DNA from: Chryseobacterium fluminis
Lineage (GTDB): Bacteria > Bacteroidota > Bacteroidia > Flavobacteriales > Weeksellaceae
Direction of reading: 5' to 3'
Length of the DNA: 64,000 bases
Assembly (NCBI RefSeq): GCF_026314945.1
Contig: NZ_CP111121.1
Span: 3,348,001-3,412,000, forward strand
The notes under the pieces: model-generated
The model's input: the letters and a program-made list of their open reading frames with translations, nothing else
Databases searched by the model: none
What the model was told of the DNA's origin: nothing
In this document: positions 8,591 through 19,900 of the stretch, piece after piece
Layout of the letters: each line of letters begins with the position of its first letter
Numbering within the stretch: the stretch's first letter is position 1
Program-made: the position numbers and the translations under genes

Positions 8591-9790
8591 TTATTTTTTT
8601 ACATATTCTTTCTGAACAATTGAAACTGCCGGAAAGTGGTCACTGTAGCCTCCGGTGAATCGGTCTCCATCCCATGAACGTAAGGGATATCCTTTCCACT
8701 GGCCTTCTTTGTTCACCAAATAGGAAGGAGCATAAATCTCAGCCTTAAAAATGCTGTAAGTAGGAGTCAGTTTTTCAGGAGAATATAAATTCTTTGAAAC
8801 AATAATCTGATCAAACAGATTCGGAGCATCTCTGTAAGCAAGAGAAGCTACTCCCGCTTTAAATAATTTATACATTAAATTATAATAAGGATATTTATCA
8901 GATAAGTCGCCCGGATCACCTACTGCACTGAGATATTTTTTCAGACTCGGGCTTACGGGATCATCATTGTAATCGCCCATGGAGAAAATTTTGATTCCCG
9001 GATTTTCAGCAGTTATTTTATCCATTTCAGTTTTCAGTACGGTCGCTGCTGCATTTCTTTTGGCTTGTGAAATCGCTTCGCCCCCTCTTCTGGAAGGCCA
9101 GTGGTTCATTAAAACAGCTACTTTTTCACCATCCAGCAGGCCTATGGCAACCACAATGTCCCTGGTGTATTCTCTTCTTCCGTCTTCGTTAAAGATTTTA
9201 ATTTCCCTTTTGTATGAATCTAAAACTGAAAATCTTCCTTTCTGATAAATAATAGCTACATCAATACCCCTTGAATCATAAGAATTGAAATGAACAATTC
9301 CGTAATTACTTTTGGCTAAAGCCGGCTGCTTAATCAGATCTTCAATGACCTGTCTGTTTTCGACTTCGATTAACCCGCAGATGGCAGGGTTATCGTTAGT
9401 ATATTGTCTTCCCAGTTCTGAAATAACTCTGGCTTCATTTTCCAGTTTCTGGTTGTAGAACTTCGCGCCCCATCTTTTCGGGCTGTTTTCTGTAAATTCC
9501 TCTGCCAGGACCTGATGGCGTATCACTTTTTTACCTTTCAGAAGGTCGTCATTCCATTCCCCTTTATAATCTTCAGTTGTTTCCAGAAATTTCAGCGAGT
9601 CGACAGGCACACTCCTGTGAAATGCAGGATTGGAAACAGACAATGTTCCGTCTATATAATCTGCTGATGGAACAATGTCCCAGAGGTTTTCTACGTTCAA
9701 AAAACCTACAGCAGCCCTTTTTACCTGTTTTTGTTGTGAAAATGCAAATCCGTAGCAAAAAACTGCAGCAGCAATCAGATATTTTTTCAT
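8591..9790 (-). CDS. Secreted endonuclease/exonuclease/phosphatase-family protein
   Basis: A 399-residue protein with a Sec signal peptide (cleavage near FAFSQQ). The fold is the DNase I-like endonuclease/exonuclease/phosphatase domain. Visible motifs are GLIEVENR (metal-binding Glu), MNHWPSRRGGE, FSMGDYNDDP (catalytic Asp and Asn) and YSDHFPAV (general-base His near the end). Such secreted proteins degrade extracellular DNA or RNA or release phosphate. It is divergent from a TonB receptor and a DUF5689 lipoprotein, a combination I know from other flavobacteria, so uptake of nucleic-acid or phosphate products is a reasonable inference. The exact substrate is not established. Confidence 0.87.
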   Translation of the reverse strand: MKKYLIAAAVFCYGFAFSQQKQVKRAAVGFLNVENLWDIVPSADYIDGTLSVSNPAFHRSVPVDSLKFLETTEDYKGEWNDDLLKGKKVIRHQVLAEEFTENSPKRWGAKFYNQKLENEARVISELGRQYTNDNPAICGLIEVENRQVIEDLIKQPALAKSNYGIVHFNSYDSRGIDVAIIYQKGRFSVLDSYKREIKIFNEDGRREYTRDIVVAIGLLDGEKVAVLMNHWPSRRGGEAISQAKRNAAATVLKTEMDKITAENPGIKIFSMGDYNDDPVSPSLKKYLSAVGDPGDLSDKYPYYNLMYKLFKAGVASLAYRDAPNLFDQIIVSKNLYSPEKLTPTYSIFKAEIYAPSYLVNKEGQWKGYPLRSWDGDRFTGGYSDHFPAVSIVQKEYVKK

Positions 9791-10104
9791 GCTCTTAGTA
9801 TATTCAAAATTTTAAGGGGTTAAAAGTACTAATTTTATATAAAATACGGTGTTAAAAATATTTAACAATCTATGCTTATTGAATGTCGTGATTAATGGAA
9901 GACAAAAATATTTGACCTGACCGATGTGAAACCAGATAAATCATTTAATATTCTGCCTTAATAATAACAATTTATCTGTCATAATAGCTTATCGCACTAA
10001 AATATATATAGAGGATTGTTTTTGCAATCGATGGTAAATAGCAGGATTTATTATCGAAATACTAGTGCGTTAAGAAAAATTAATAGAATAAAATATTGAA
10101 AATG

Positions 10105-10134
10105 TTTGTGTTTATGAAAATAGTTCTAAATTTG
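10105..10134 (+). promoter_or_regulatory. Promoter of the TonB receptor-DUF5689 operon
   Basis: TTTG (10105-10108), 18 nt, TAAATTTG (10127-10134), about 40 nt before the start codon. The remainder of the 384-nt gap (9791-10104) shows no other feature that I can support. Confidence 0.7.
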
Positions 10135-10174
10135 TGGCCCCTTAAATAAATTAGGAGTTAAAAATAAGTTTATT

Positions 10175-12910
10175 ATGATTAAAAAACTATCCCTAATCTC
10201 TTTGTTTACTTTACTGCCTGCTTCCTATTACTTTGCGCAAACGACTGTTTATGCGTATGTTAAAGATCAGGACGGTAAGCCTGTAGAGAGAGCAGAAGTA
10301 GATCTGGCAGAATCCGACGATGACAAAACTGCGGATAAAATTGGATACTTCCAGTTTGTGGATTTAAAACCTGGCCATTATCTTATTACCGTTACAAAAT
10401 CAAGCTATGAATCTAAGATTCTGGAATTTGATGTGACGAATGATGAGAAGAGAAAAGACTTAGGTGTGATTACGCTTAATTACAGTGTAGGATCAGATGC
10501 AGGAGTTGTCGTAATTGACGATTCTGCCAACGACACAGAAGACGGAGGTTCTGCCATGCAGCCTACTGTGGGACTTTTAAGTTCCGGGAGAGATGCTTTC
10601 CAAAATGTTTCTGCTTTTGAATTGGGAGCCTACTGGTTCAGACCGAGAGGGGTGGATAATAGATTTGAGGACGTTGTTTTTAACGGGGTCTCGATGTCTA
10701 AAAATGATGACGGAAGAATAGACTTCAGCAATTGGGGTGGTCTTAATGATGTAACCCGATATCCTTACGAAAATGTAGATAATATTACTCCTTCAGAATA
10801 TACTTTCGGAAATTTGGGTGGTGTTGTTTATTATAATACGAGAGCTTCCAGCTATAGAAAACAAACTTCATTGGCCTATTCATTTACCAACAGGAGTTAT
10901 CTGCACAGATTAATGGCGACTTATTCTTCAGGTCTTTCGAAAAAAGGTTGGGCATTTACTTTCTCTGCCAGCAGAAGATGGGGTGACAATGCAATCATTG
11001 ACGGGGTTTACCAGGATGCGTATGCTTACTTCGGATCTATTGAGAAGAAATTCAGCGACAGACACTCGATTAACTTAACAGCTTTCGGTTCGCCCACTTA
11101 CAGAGCTTCCAACTCTCCAAACACCCAGGAAGTGTATGATATTATGGGAAAAGACTATAACTCATACTGGGGATGGCAAGACGGAGAAAAAAGAAATTCC
11201 AGAATCAGAAAGGTTTTCGAACCGATGTTTATGTTAACCGATTATTTAAAAGTCGGTAAAAACTCAAACTGGACCAACACGGTTTCTTACCAGATCGGCA
11301 GCGATGCAAGAAGCAGATTAGACTGGTTCCATGCCTCTGATCCGAATCCTACGTACTACAGAAAATTGCCGAGCTATGGTCTTCTGACAGCGGACGAGTT
11401 TAGAGCCCAATCTCAAATTGACTGGGATTATTTATATAATGCAAACCGCATTAACCTCACCAATATGGATGACTCGAAAAGAGGAGCTTCCTACACATTG
11501 GTAGAGGATGTAAATAAAGATAAAACTTTCAATCTGGCGTCACACTTTGATACAAGACTTAGTGATAACTGGAAATTGAACATCAACTTCAATTATCAGA
11601 ATTTACAATCAGATAATTTTAGAAGAGTTAAGGATTTATTAGGAGCAAATTATGCTTACAATCTTAATCCGTTTAACAATGATGCGCAATATAATATTGA
11701 TGATCCGAATTATCAGGTAAAAGAAGGTAACAGAACTCAGTATTCTTACCAACTTACAAAAAATCATTATACTTTAAACATATCTACAGAAGTAGATTTT
11801 GCAAAATGGAATTTTGTAGCGTCTATCTTCTCTTCCTACTCAGAATCTTACAGAAATGGAGATTACAGAAGCGGTATTGCGCAATTTGTAAATAATTCTA
11901 AAGGTAAAAGCGCTGTCTATGATGCTATAGACGCCGGGATCAAAGGTAAAATTACTTATAAAATTAACGGTAAGAACTTCATTGTCTATAACGGAGCATT
12001 TTTTAGTTTGGCACCGACCCTTAATGAGATTTTTATTAACCCAAGAGTTGTTGATTATTTGACTCCCGGAGTTAAAAATCAAATTATTAACTCTAATGAT
12101 TTAAGCTATATCATGCGAGGTCAGATCTTAAAGCTAAGATTATCGGGTTATTATACAACCATCAGTAATTCCACGGAGATTTCCAGATATTATGCTGCCG
12201 CATCTTCTACAAGCACAGGATCATATAATACATTGATCAATGAAGCTATGAGTGGAGCAGATAAAAGGTATTTGGGAGCTGAATTAGGATTTGATGTAAA
12301 AATAACACCTACCTTGAATGCTGTGGGAGTAGCAAGTATTGGAGAATATAAATTTACCAATACTCCTCAGGTGTATTCATTTGATGACCAGAACGGGTTC
12401 AGAAGCTTCGGAGCTGCAAACATAAAAGATTATAAAGTTGCAGGCACGCCTCAAAAAGCTTTCTCTTTAGGGCTGAGATACAATTCTTCCCGATATTGGT
12501 GGGTTGGCGCTTCTGCCAATTATCTGATGGACCAGTATCTGGACTTTTCAGCACTTAACAAGACAGCAGCTCTTTACACGGTTCCCGGTACGACTGACAT
12601 GTATTATGACGGCGTAACACCTGAACTTATCCAGCAACTTACGGCGCAAAAGAAATTTGATGATCAGTTTATGCTGAATGCCAATGCCGGTAAATCATTC
12701 CAGTTTGGGAAATACAGGATGGGAATCAGTATTTCGGTAAACAATATTTTAAACAACAGAGATTACGTAACCGGAGGTTTTGAGCAGGGAAGACTTGCTA
12801 ATTTTCCGGATGCTTTGGAAGAGTACCAGAGAGCGACGCCTTACTTTGGTCCAAAGCTTTGGTATGACAGAGGAAGAACTTTCTTTACTAATGTTTATTT
12901 AAGATTCTAA
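10175..12910 (+). CDS. TonB-dependent outer-membrane receptor with carboxypeptidase-like N-terminal domain
   Basis: A 911-residue outer-membrane receptor. After a signal peptide (about residues 1-22) comes a beta-sandwich carboxypeptidase-regulatory-like domain (about 25-105) typical of Bacteroidota receptors. A plug domain and a long beta-barrel follow, with many aromatic-rich alternating strands and a final strand ending in Phe (NVYLRF). It is expected to import a substrate using TonB energy. The stop is 11 nt before the chosen start of the DUF5689 lipoprotein, so the two form an operon in which the lipoprotein may play a SusD-like capture role. The substrate is unknown; the neighbouring endonuclease hints at nucleotides or phosphate compounds. 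Confidence 0.9.
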   Translation: MIKKLSLISLFTLLPASYYFAQTTVYAYVKDQDGKPVERAEVDLAESDDDKTADKIGYFQFVDLKPGHYLITVTKSSYESKILEFDVTNDEKRKDLGVITLNYSVGSDAGVVVIDDSANDTEDGGSAMQPTVGLLSSGRDAFQNVSAFELGAYWFRPRGVDNRFEDVVFNGVSMSKNDDGRIDFSNWGGLNDVTRYPYENVDNITPSEYTFGNLGGVVYYNTRASSYRKQTSLAYSFTNRSYLHRLMATYSSGLSKKGWAFTFSASRRWGDNAIIDGVYQDAYAYFGSIEKKFSDRHSINLTAFGSPTYRASNSPNTQEVYDIMGKDYNSYWGWQDGEKRNSRIRKVFEPMFMLTDYLKVGKNSNWTNTVSYQIGSDARSRLDWFHASDPNPTYYRKLPSYGLLTADEFRAQSQIDWDYLYNANRINLTNMDDSKRGASYTLVEDVNKDKTFNLASHFDTRLSDNWKLNINFNYQNLQSDNFRRVKDLLGANYAYNLNPFNNDAQYNIDDPNYQVKEGNRTQYSYQLTKNHYTLNISTEVDFAKWNFVASIFSSYSESYRNGDYRSGIAQFVNNSKGKSAVYDAIDAGIKGKITYKINGKNFIVYNGAFFSLAPTLNEIFINPRVVDYLTPGVKNQIINSNDLSYIMRGQILKLRLSGYYTTISNSTEISRYYAAASSTSTGSYNTLINEAMSGADKRYLGAELGFDVKITPTLNAVGVASIGEYKFTNTPQVYSFDDQNGFRSFGAANIKDYKVAGTPQKAFSLGLRYNSSRYWWVGASANYLMDQYLDFSALNKTAALYTVPGTTDMYYDGVTPELIQQLTAQKKFDDQFMLNANAGKSFQFGKYRMGISISVNNILNNRDYVTGGFEQGRLANFPDALEEYQRATPYFGPKLWYDRGRTFFTNVYLRF

Positions 12911-12921
12911 TTATGACTATT

Positions 12922-15069
12922 ATGAAAAAATATAATTCAATTTTCAACTATATTTTTATTATCGTTTCGGCCTTATTTATTACAGGCTGTGTGCACGATG
13001 ATAAATATAATGAGCCTGATCTTGAAAATTATCAGTGCAGAACTGCTGATTATTACACCAAGCCTGAAAACAATTTTCAAAAATGGTCATTGGCAGATTT
13101 AAAAGCAAAACCTCAGAATGTAACCATTACAGAAAAAGCTTACATCGAGGGATATGTTTCATCTACAGACGAGTCCGGAAATATTTATAAAACGCTTTAT
13201 ATACAGGATGCTCCTGTAAACCCAACAGAAGGATTAACCGTAAGTTTGGATATGGTAAGTACTTATACCAGATTTCCACAGGGATCTAAAGTTTATATTG
13301 AAGTTAAGGATCTTGCGATTAGTACGTATGGAGGTGTGAAGCAATTAGGGATGATTACTCCTGCCGGAACAAGAATTTTAGAAAAGGAAGTTCCGAACCA
13401 CATTTTCAGAGACTGTAATATCAGAGCGAATATTGTTCCGAAAGTATTAACCATGACAGAAATGATGACAGCCAATGATAATCTTATCGGTTGTTTAATA
13501 CAGGTGAACAATGTCGAATTTGACGGAAGGGCTCTTTGTACAACTTTTGCTCCAAACGGACAGACTGTTGATAAGACTATCGGTGAAGGATGGGATGCAG
13601 CAAATAAAAGATATCTGAAAACAGCAATCGTAAGAAATAGTGGATATGCATCTTTTGCCAACCAGACTATTCCTGCAGGTAAAGGAACATTTTTGGGAAT
13701 TTACAGCAAGTACAATTCAGCTTATCAATTATATATTAATAAGGTGTCAGACCTGAACATGGAGGGAGATAAAGATGGTGATGGAATAGATGAGCATTTT
13801 CCTCGTTTGGATGGTCAGACAAAAAACCCATGCAACTTCAGTGAGACAGGGCTGACGGCTAAATCCGTTGCAGATATTAAACAACTCGCAGCTGGATTGG
13901 CTCCTAATGGGCTGGTTCAGATCACAGGTGATTTCTACGTTAGAGCACAGATAACCGCTAATGATGAAACCGGAAATTTATTTAAATATCTGTATGTGGA
14001 AGATGCTACCGGAGGTATTAGAGTGAATATCAACAGAGCTGACCTGTTTTTAGAAAACAGGTTTAAGGTAGGAAAAGATCTCAATATCAAATTAAAAGGT
14101 TTATACATCAGAAATGTAAGTGGAGAGCTTCAGATTGGTTCTAATGATTCCTCTTCTGCAGTCGCTTACAGAATTAAAGATGAAGAAATTTATAAATATT
14201 TATTTGATAATAATACCCTTGCAAAATCCGTCGTGGCTACGGAAAGAACAATCTCCCAGCTAAGTTCAGGAGATGTCGGAAGATGGATCAAAATCAAAGA
14301 TCTTGAGTTTATAGATGGGGATCTCGGAAAAACATATGCAGATGGTACGGCTACATCGAACAGAACTTTAAAAGATTGTACAGGGAATACCGTAACATTA
14401 AGGACAAGCGGCCGTGCTATTTTTGGACTGAAAGCTGCCAGTACTATTGAAGTTGCCGGGGGCAGAGGAGATATTTATGCTATCGTAAGCATATTCAATA
14501 ACACTTATCAGTTATGGATTCCTCAGTTAAATAATATAGTATTCACCAATCCTAGGTGTGACGGTTCGGTTTATAATCCATTAGCCACTATTTATAGTGA
14601 CGAATTTGCAAACGGAGGATTCAGCGCAGACTGGACGGTAAAAAATGTTTTAGGACCTCAGGTCTGGACGACTTCAAACCAAGGAAACGGGACTAATTAT
14701 TATGCAGTAATGAATGGTTTTGTAGGATCAAGCAATGCCAATGAAGATTGGTTAATTTCTAAATCGGTAAGTTTAGCAGGAAAAACAAAAGCAATTGTGA
14801 ACTTTACAACTGACGTTAGATATGCAGGAAATGCTTTACAGGTCTATGCCACGGAGAACTATACAGGAGATCCGGCGACAACCACCTGGGTACAGTTACC
14901 GGCGACTTTAGATACCAATACTGCCGCATTTGGAGACTGGGTAAGTTCCGGAAATGTAGATTTAGCTGCTTTCTTAGGTAAAAATGTGAGAATTGCTTTT
15001 AAGTATACTTCTACAACTTCAGCCTCTGCAACATGGGAGATTGATGATTTCAAAATTAAAGCGCAATAA
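12922..15069 (+). CDS. DUF5689 surface lipoprotein with C-terminal adhesion-like domain
   Basis: About 715 residues. I chose the ATG at 12922, which gives MKKYNS and a normal signal, over the in-frame ATG at 12913. The signal ends in a lipobox (LFITGC). Two similar modules follow at about residues 40-250 and 300-520. Both contain the pattern of a V-x-G-D/Y-V segment, then a yL-Y-v-x-D-A-T strand, and correspond to DUF5689 repeats of OB-like character. The last 160 residues resemble a choice-of-anchor (jelly-roll) domain with DWLISKSVSL and a terminal EIDDFKIKA. It is co-transcribed with the TonB receptor and ends at a strong terminator. Confidence 0.83.
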   Translation: MKKYNSIFNYIFIIVSALFITGCVHDDKYNEPDLENYQCRTADYYTKPENNFQKWSLADLKAKPQNVTITEKAYIEGYVSSTDESGNIYKTLYIQDAPVNPTEGLTVSLDMVSTYTRFPQGSKVYIEVKDLAISTYGGVKQLGMITPAGTRILEKEVPNHIFRDCNIRANIVPKVLTMTEMMTANDNLIGCLIQVNNVEFDGRALCTTFAPNGQTVDKTIGEGWDAANKRYLKTAIVRNSGYASFANQTIPAGKGTFLGIYSKYNSAYQLYINKVSDLNMEGDKDGDGIDEHFPRLDGQTKNPCNFSETGLTAKSVADIKQLAAGLAPNGLVQITGDFYVRAQITANDETGNLFKYLYVEDATGGIRVNINRADLFLENRFKVGKDLNIKLKGLYIRNVSGELQIGSNDSSSAVAYRIKDEEIYKYLFDNNTLAKSVVATERTISQLSSGDVGRWIKIKDLEFIDGDLGKTYADGTATSNRTLKDCTGNTVTLRTSGRAIFGLKAASTIEVAGGRGDIYAIVSIFNNTYQLWIPQLNNIVFTNPRCDGSVYNPLATIYSDEFANGGFSADWTVKNVLGPQVWTTSNQGNGTNYYAVMNGFVGSSNANEDWLISKSVSLAGKTKAIVNFTTDVRYAGNALQVYATENYTGDPATTTWVQLPATLDTNTAAFGDWVSSGNVDLAAFLGKNVRIAFKYTSTTSASATWEIDDFKIKAQ

Positions 15070-15094
15070 TAATTTGCATTTAAAATGATAAAGA

Positions 15095-15123
15095 AAAGGC
15101 GGACTTTGTAGTTCGCCTTTCTT
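15095..15123 (+). terminator. Terminator of the receptor-DUF5689 operon
   Basis: A 10-bp stem (15095-15104 with 15111-15120, one G-U) followed by a T-rich stretch. Confidence 0.8.
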
Positions 15124-15406
15124 ATTGGTATCGCGACTTTTACAGAATTTTTAGCATCTTTATTTTAACACGACTTATTTTGTCGCCGGGCAGCACTACT
15201 TTTACCAATCATAATAAAAATCAATACGTTATGATGAAGAAAAAGCATAAATCTCTTGGCCGGAACAATAATTAAAATTATATTTACCATGTAAACAACA
15301 CAAAAAAAATTATAACGATGAAAAATTACCTTAAGAGGGATGCCTTTCTGCGGCATCGCCATCCATCCACCATCATCAGTAAAATAAATCATTAATCAAT
15401 ACGAAT
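15124..15406 (+). other. Intergenic region ahead of the RHS locus
   Basis: No convincing gene. It has no exact TAnnTTTG box; the nearest is TACTTTTA at 15197-15204. Two very short plus-strand frames (from 15231 and 15318) start Met-Lys-rich but lack any double-glycine leader pattern. Confidence 0.4.
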
Positions 15407-16966
15407 ATGAAAAAACTCTACAGGAGTGCATTTTTCTTATGCACTATTTTAAATTTTTCTGCCCAGGAAGTAATCTGGCAGAAAGACATCCAATCCAACA
15501 CCCAGGATTTTCTGAGCCAGGTCACTACGACCATCGACGGGCAATACCTAATTTCGGGAAGCAGCATTCAAAGTACGAAGATACCGTCTGGAGGCGGTAA
15601 ACAGAACAAGGGCTATGAATTTCATTTAGTTAAACTCAACCAAAAAGGCGAAGAAGTCTGGGAAAAATATTTCTCGGGACAGAATCACGATTTTTTATCG
15701 GCAACAGTTGCTACGCAGGAAGGTGGTTTTCTTTTGGCGGGAACTTCATTTTCAGGAAAAGGATTGGATAAAAAAGAAGACTCGAAAGGAGGATCCGATA
15801 TATGGTTGGTCAGAATTAGTCCTTTTGCTGAAGAAATGTGGCAAAAAACGATTGGCACCGCTTCTGATGAAGAGGCGAGAGCGGTGATCCAGACGACTGA
15901 CCTGGGATTTTTCGTTGCAGGAAACGTCCAAAACTCAGCTAAAGGGTACGGATCGAAAGACGTTCTGGTGGTAAGACTCGATAAAAACGGGAAAGAATTA
16001 TCCCAGATCGTTTTAGGAGGGAAAGGACTGGATGAAGTGGAGAAAATGATCCCGACAAAAGATGGAGGTGCACTGCTAGGGATATATTCCAGGAGTGCAG
16101 CCGGAGGCTCCAAGAAGACCGAAAACTTCGGGGAAGGCGATTACTGGATCATAAAACTTTCCAAAGACGGAAAAGTGGAATGGGAAAAGAACTTCGGCGG
16201 GAAAGGGGATGACCATTTAAGAACCCTGGCACTGACTTCTAACGGCTATATCGTTGGAGGAGAATCAAGATCGGAGAGATCAGGAAATAAATCCGTTGGG
16301 ATCACCGAAGGAACGGATGTATGGTTGATTTCTTTAAATAACAGGGGAGAAGAAGTCTGGCAGAAGTCCTACAACTTTAAAAACAGGGATGTGCTGATGG
16401 GAATGAGCGTTATTGAGAAAAAAGAGAAAGGAGAAAAGAATAAAGACTCTACGACAGGGATTTTATTAGGAGGTTATACCCAGGCGGAAGGCAGGATAGA
16501 GGCCGATGATGAAAAATTCTGGATGCTGTATCTGGATGAGAACGGAAATGAGCAGTGGAGAAAGCATGTGAAAGGTCAGTCTTCTAAAAAAGAGGAAAGG
16601 TTATCTGATATTAAGCTCAACAGGGACGGCTCCATTATCCTGGCAGGCACCAGCGCTGAGGAATTAGGAAAAGAGAACTGGAAAATTGTAAAGCTGGGTG
16701 ATCAGCAGATTGATCAGCTGATCGAGAAACAGGATATTAAGATCTATCCGAATCCGGTGTCGGACTATGCATACGTAGAGATTGGGATGGATTTCACGGA
16801 TGCGGAGATTATAGTGTATGATATGGGCGGAAGACAGCTGCAGAGTCTGAAAACCAAGAATAAGGTGACTAAGATCAATACACAGAATCTGATTCAAGGT
16901 GCTTATCTGGTAGTCATAAAAACGGATACGGATAATACCGCTAACGCTAAATTAATTAAAAAATAA
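15407..16966 (+). CDS. Secreted beta-propeller-like protein with T9SS type A sorting domain
   Basis: A 519-residue exported protein with a signal peptide ending near NFSAQ. The body is built from repeats of about 50-60 residues with the pattern D-x-W-L-x-K-L/I...G...W.K..GG...D..., as in WD/kelch-like or PKD-adjacent beta-propellers of surface proteins. The last 75 residues (from IKIYPNPV) are the type A C-terminal sorting domain that directs type IX secretion and cell-surface attachment. It lies 11 nt upstream of a 1217-aa RHS-like protein and is probably the first gene of the same transcript, which suggests joint surface delivery. The partner or substrate is unknown. Confidence 0.82.
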   Translation: MKKLYRSAFFLCTILNFSAQEVIWQKDIQSNTQDFLSQVTTTIDGQYLISGSSIQSTKIPSGGGKQNKGYEFHLVKLNQKGEEVWEKYFSGQNHDFLSATVATQEGGFLLAGTSFSGKGLDKKEDSKGGSDIWLVRISPFAEEMWQKTIGTASDEEARAVIQTTDLGFFVAGNVQNSAKGYGSKDVLVVRLDKNGKELSQIVLGGKGLDEVEKMIPTKDGGALLGIYSRSAAGGSKKTENFGEGDYWIIKLSKDGKVEWEKNFGGKGDDHLRTLALTSNGYIVGGESRSERSGNKSVGITEGTDVWLISLNNRGEEVWQKSYNFKNRDVLMGMSVIEKKEKGEKNKDSTTGILLGGYTQAEGRIEADDEKFWMLYLDENGNEQWRKHVKGQSSKKEERLSDIKLNRDGSIILAGTSAEELGKENWKIVKLGDQQIDQLIEKQDIKIYPNPVSDYAYVEIGMDFTDAEIIVYDMGGRQLQSLKTKNKVTKINTQNLIQGAYLVVIKTDTDNTANAKLIKK

Positions 16967-16977
16967 AATTACTTGAA

Positions 16978-19900
16978 ATGATTAAAAAATTAAATATACT
17001 ATTTTTTCTAAATATATTCTTGCTCTATTTAACCCAAACAAAACCTCCCGAAAGTTATTCATTAATTAGAGGTGTCAACGAAAATATTAATTTGCATTCT
17101 GGAACTGTAAATTTAGAAGTTCCTCTTTTTGAGATAACAGAAGGTAAATTTAAATTAGGTAACAGTTTATCATATGAATCAAGAGGATTCGTTCCTCACA
17201 TGATGCCAAGTTATGTAGGACTTAACTGGAATATGCAACAATTTGGGAAAATTACTAGAGAGCAACATCGTATTGATCCAACAGTACTTAACATTTTAAG
17301 ATTGGCACCTTTAACTGGTTCCGTAATTAATTGGAATCTCACCAGTGTACCATATAGGTTAAATGATTGTATATTTTCATCATTTGGACAAAATATTTAT
17401 AAAAAAAATATTTTAAATGATCCAGCCAATACAAGTTATAAGAGTCAAACGATAGGGGCTGGAGGTGAAATTTATTTAAGTCATTATAAAGATTATGAAC
17501 CAGATAAATTTTATTTTGATTTCCTAGGATATAAAGGATATTTTATTATCGATAATGAGGGTAAACCAATTGTTTATAGTGAAAATGCTTCATTAAAAAT
17601 TTCAATTGATTCAAAATGTTATAATATTTTTGAAAATGTGGCAGCTTCACAGATTATAATTCAAGATGATAAAGGAAATCAATATTTTTTTGGGGGAGGT
17701 CTGAATGAACTGGATATTAATTTCAGTCAATCATATCTAAATTATTCTAATAATGATTATATAGGCGTTGGAAATGAGATAAAGAGGACAAATTATATTG
17801 ACTCTTGGCTACTAAAGAAAGTTATACTAAATGATGGGACAGTAATAAATGGCTTTTATAAGGTTTCGAATCATTCTATTCTTAATAATTTTAGAGGAAA
17901 TGGCAATTCTGCATATACTTTTGAGCCTTCTGGTGATATAGGTTCAAATTTTCCTACTAAAGTAGATTTAAATATCAATAATCTAAATATAAAGCATTCA
18001 AGAATATATGGGCGAACAGTTAGTTTCGTAGGAAGTTCTGGAATATATACAAATGTTAACACACAATTAGATACTTATACAAAAGAAGCCATGTTAGACA
18101 GTATCACTATAAATGACGTGACAGTTCATTACTCATACATTGATACACAGAATCCTTTAGAATTAACTAATAAATATTTGAGTGAAATTAAAATTAAAAG
18201 AAAAAATAAGTTAATAAAAAAAATTAATTTGAATTATGAAGACTATGGTTCAACCAACAAACGCACCTTCCTCAATAATGTTACCAGTAATGTTGGTGAA
18301 AATGTATATTTTGAATATTATAATACAACTAAATTTCCCCCTTATAATGAATTTTTAACAAATGATTTAGGTTATTGGAACGGGGTGATGACTTATGATG
18401 CTTCTAATTATGATATAATGCTCTATACTCCATTATCTGAAGATCAGTCAGTATATGATACAGGAATGCTGAAAACAGTGACATTCCCTACAAAAGGTAC
18501 TTCAACTTTCTTTTATGAGCATGGTGATTTCTCAAAAGAATATAATATCGATTTCAATACTAGAAAACCAGTATTGTTTAATAACAATGGAACTACTAAT
18601 TCGCCTAGACTTTATAAGAAAATAGAAAATGATCTTTCAGGAAATAATATAGAAACTCTATATACTTATAAAAATGATGACAATACTTCGTCAGGAATAC
18701 TGGATGGAAAAGTAACTAAGACGTACATACAGGGAATTGACATGCAAAGTTTTAAGAATTTAGCTACTAATCTTTATTCTCAAAATTCCTTACATTATAG
18801 TAATGTCAAAGAAATAGTAACTAATAAGGGTTTTAAAAACTACAAATTTAGTGATAGGATTACAAATCCGGATTCTCTGGCCAGTAAAGTATATCCCGGC
18901 TCTCATTTTAGTATCTATGGTTGGGAGAGTTGGGATGAAATTGATAGGAAATATCTTTCCAAGGCTAATGAACGAGGAAAAATTTTAAGAGAGGAGATCT
19001 ATAATAAAGATAATATTAAAGTAAAGGAAATAATATATAAATATTCTAATTTTCTTTCTAAGCTTCCAAATTTAGATTTAGTACAAAATTGTGCAGGTTG
19101 TAAGGTCTCCGATCTGAATTACTATGTATATACAAGTGATCATAATTCAGCATTCGTCCAATCGATGTATGTACCTGTAATACCTTATTTATTAAGTTCC
19201 AAAATAACTCGGGAATATTTTGGTAACAAGGTCGTGGAGACGGTCAACAATATTAGCTATCTGGATAAAATTCTGAAAAAGTATAATGAAGGATCTTCTA
19301 CTAGTAAAGATTACACATGGTATCCTTATCCTAAAGAAATTATGCATAATACAATATTGGGGACAAGTATTAATAGGTATCTTTATCCAATTGATTTGTA
19401 TAATGAAAATCCCTGTGTAAGCTGTAATGACAATATCACAATTGTTGGTGGGCAAAATGTTACCTATCAGCAACTTCACTATAAAAATGTTTTTACGCCT
19501 GTTGTAGAAATTGCTAAGAATAATGATAACAAGTTTTTATTAAAAGAAAACATTTTTTCTCCAACTACATCTCTTGTATCTGGCGCCTATGCGATAAAGA
19601 AAACGAGAAATTCCTTATTAAATTCGACATTTGATTTTAACAGCTATAAAATACCCGTTTCTCAAACAGAGGATAATTCTATTTTTGATTTGTATGATAA
19701 TAAGGTTAATCTTATTCAACAAACAAGTAAATCAGGAATTCCCACAACAACTATATGGGGTTATAATCAAACTCTACCTATTGCTACTATTGAAGGGGCA
19801 ACTTATCTTCAGGTAATGCAAGCTTTTGGTCTGAATTCAGGTGATAACAATTCTTATTTACAATTGGCTATTGTAGACAAATCTAACCTTGATATCGATA

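Noticed and set aside
15165..15392. A 75-codon minus-strand frame before the T9SS type A gene
   Set aside because: Its translation has no domain or signal and lies across the probable upstream region of the plus-strand operon.
15231..15394. Two short Lys-rich plus-strand frames that might be peptide precursors
   Set aside because: They lack a double-glycine leader and cysteines, and no neighbouring maturase supports them.
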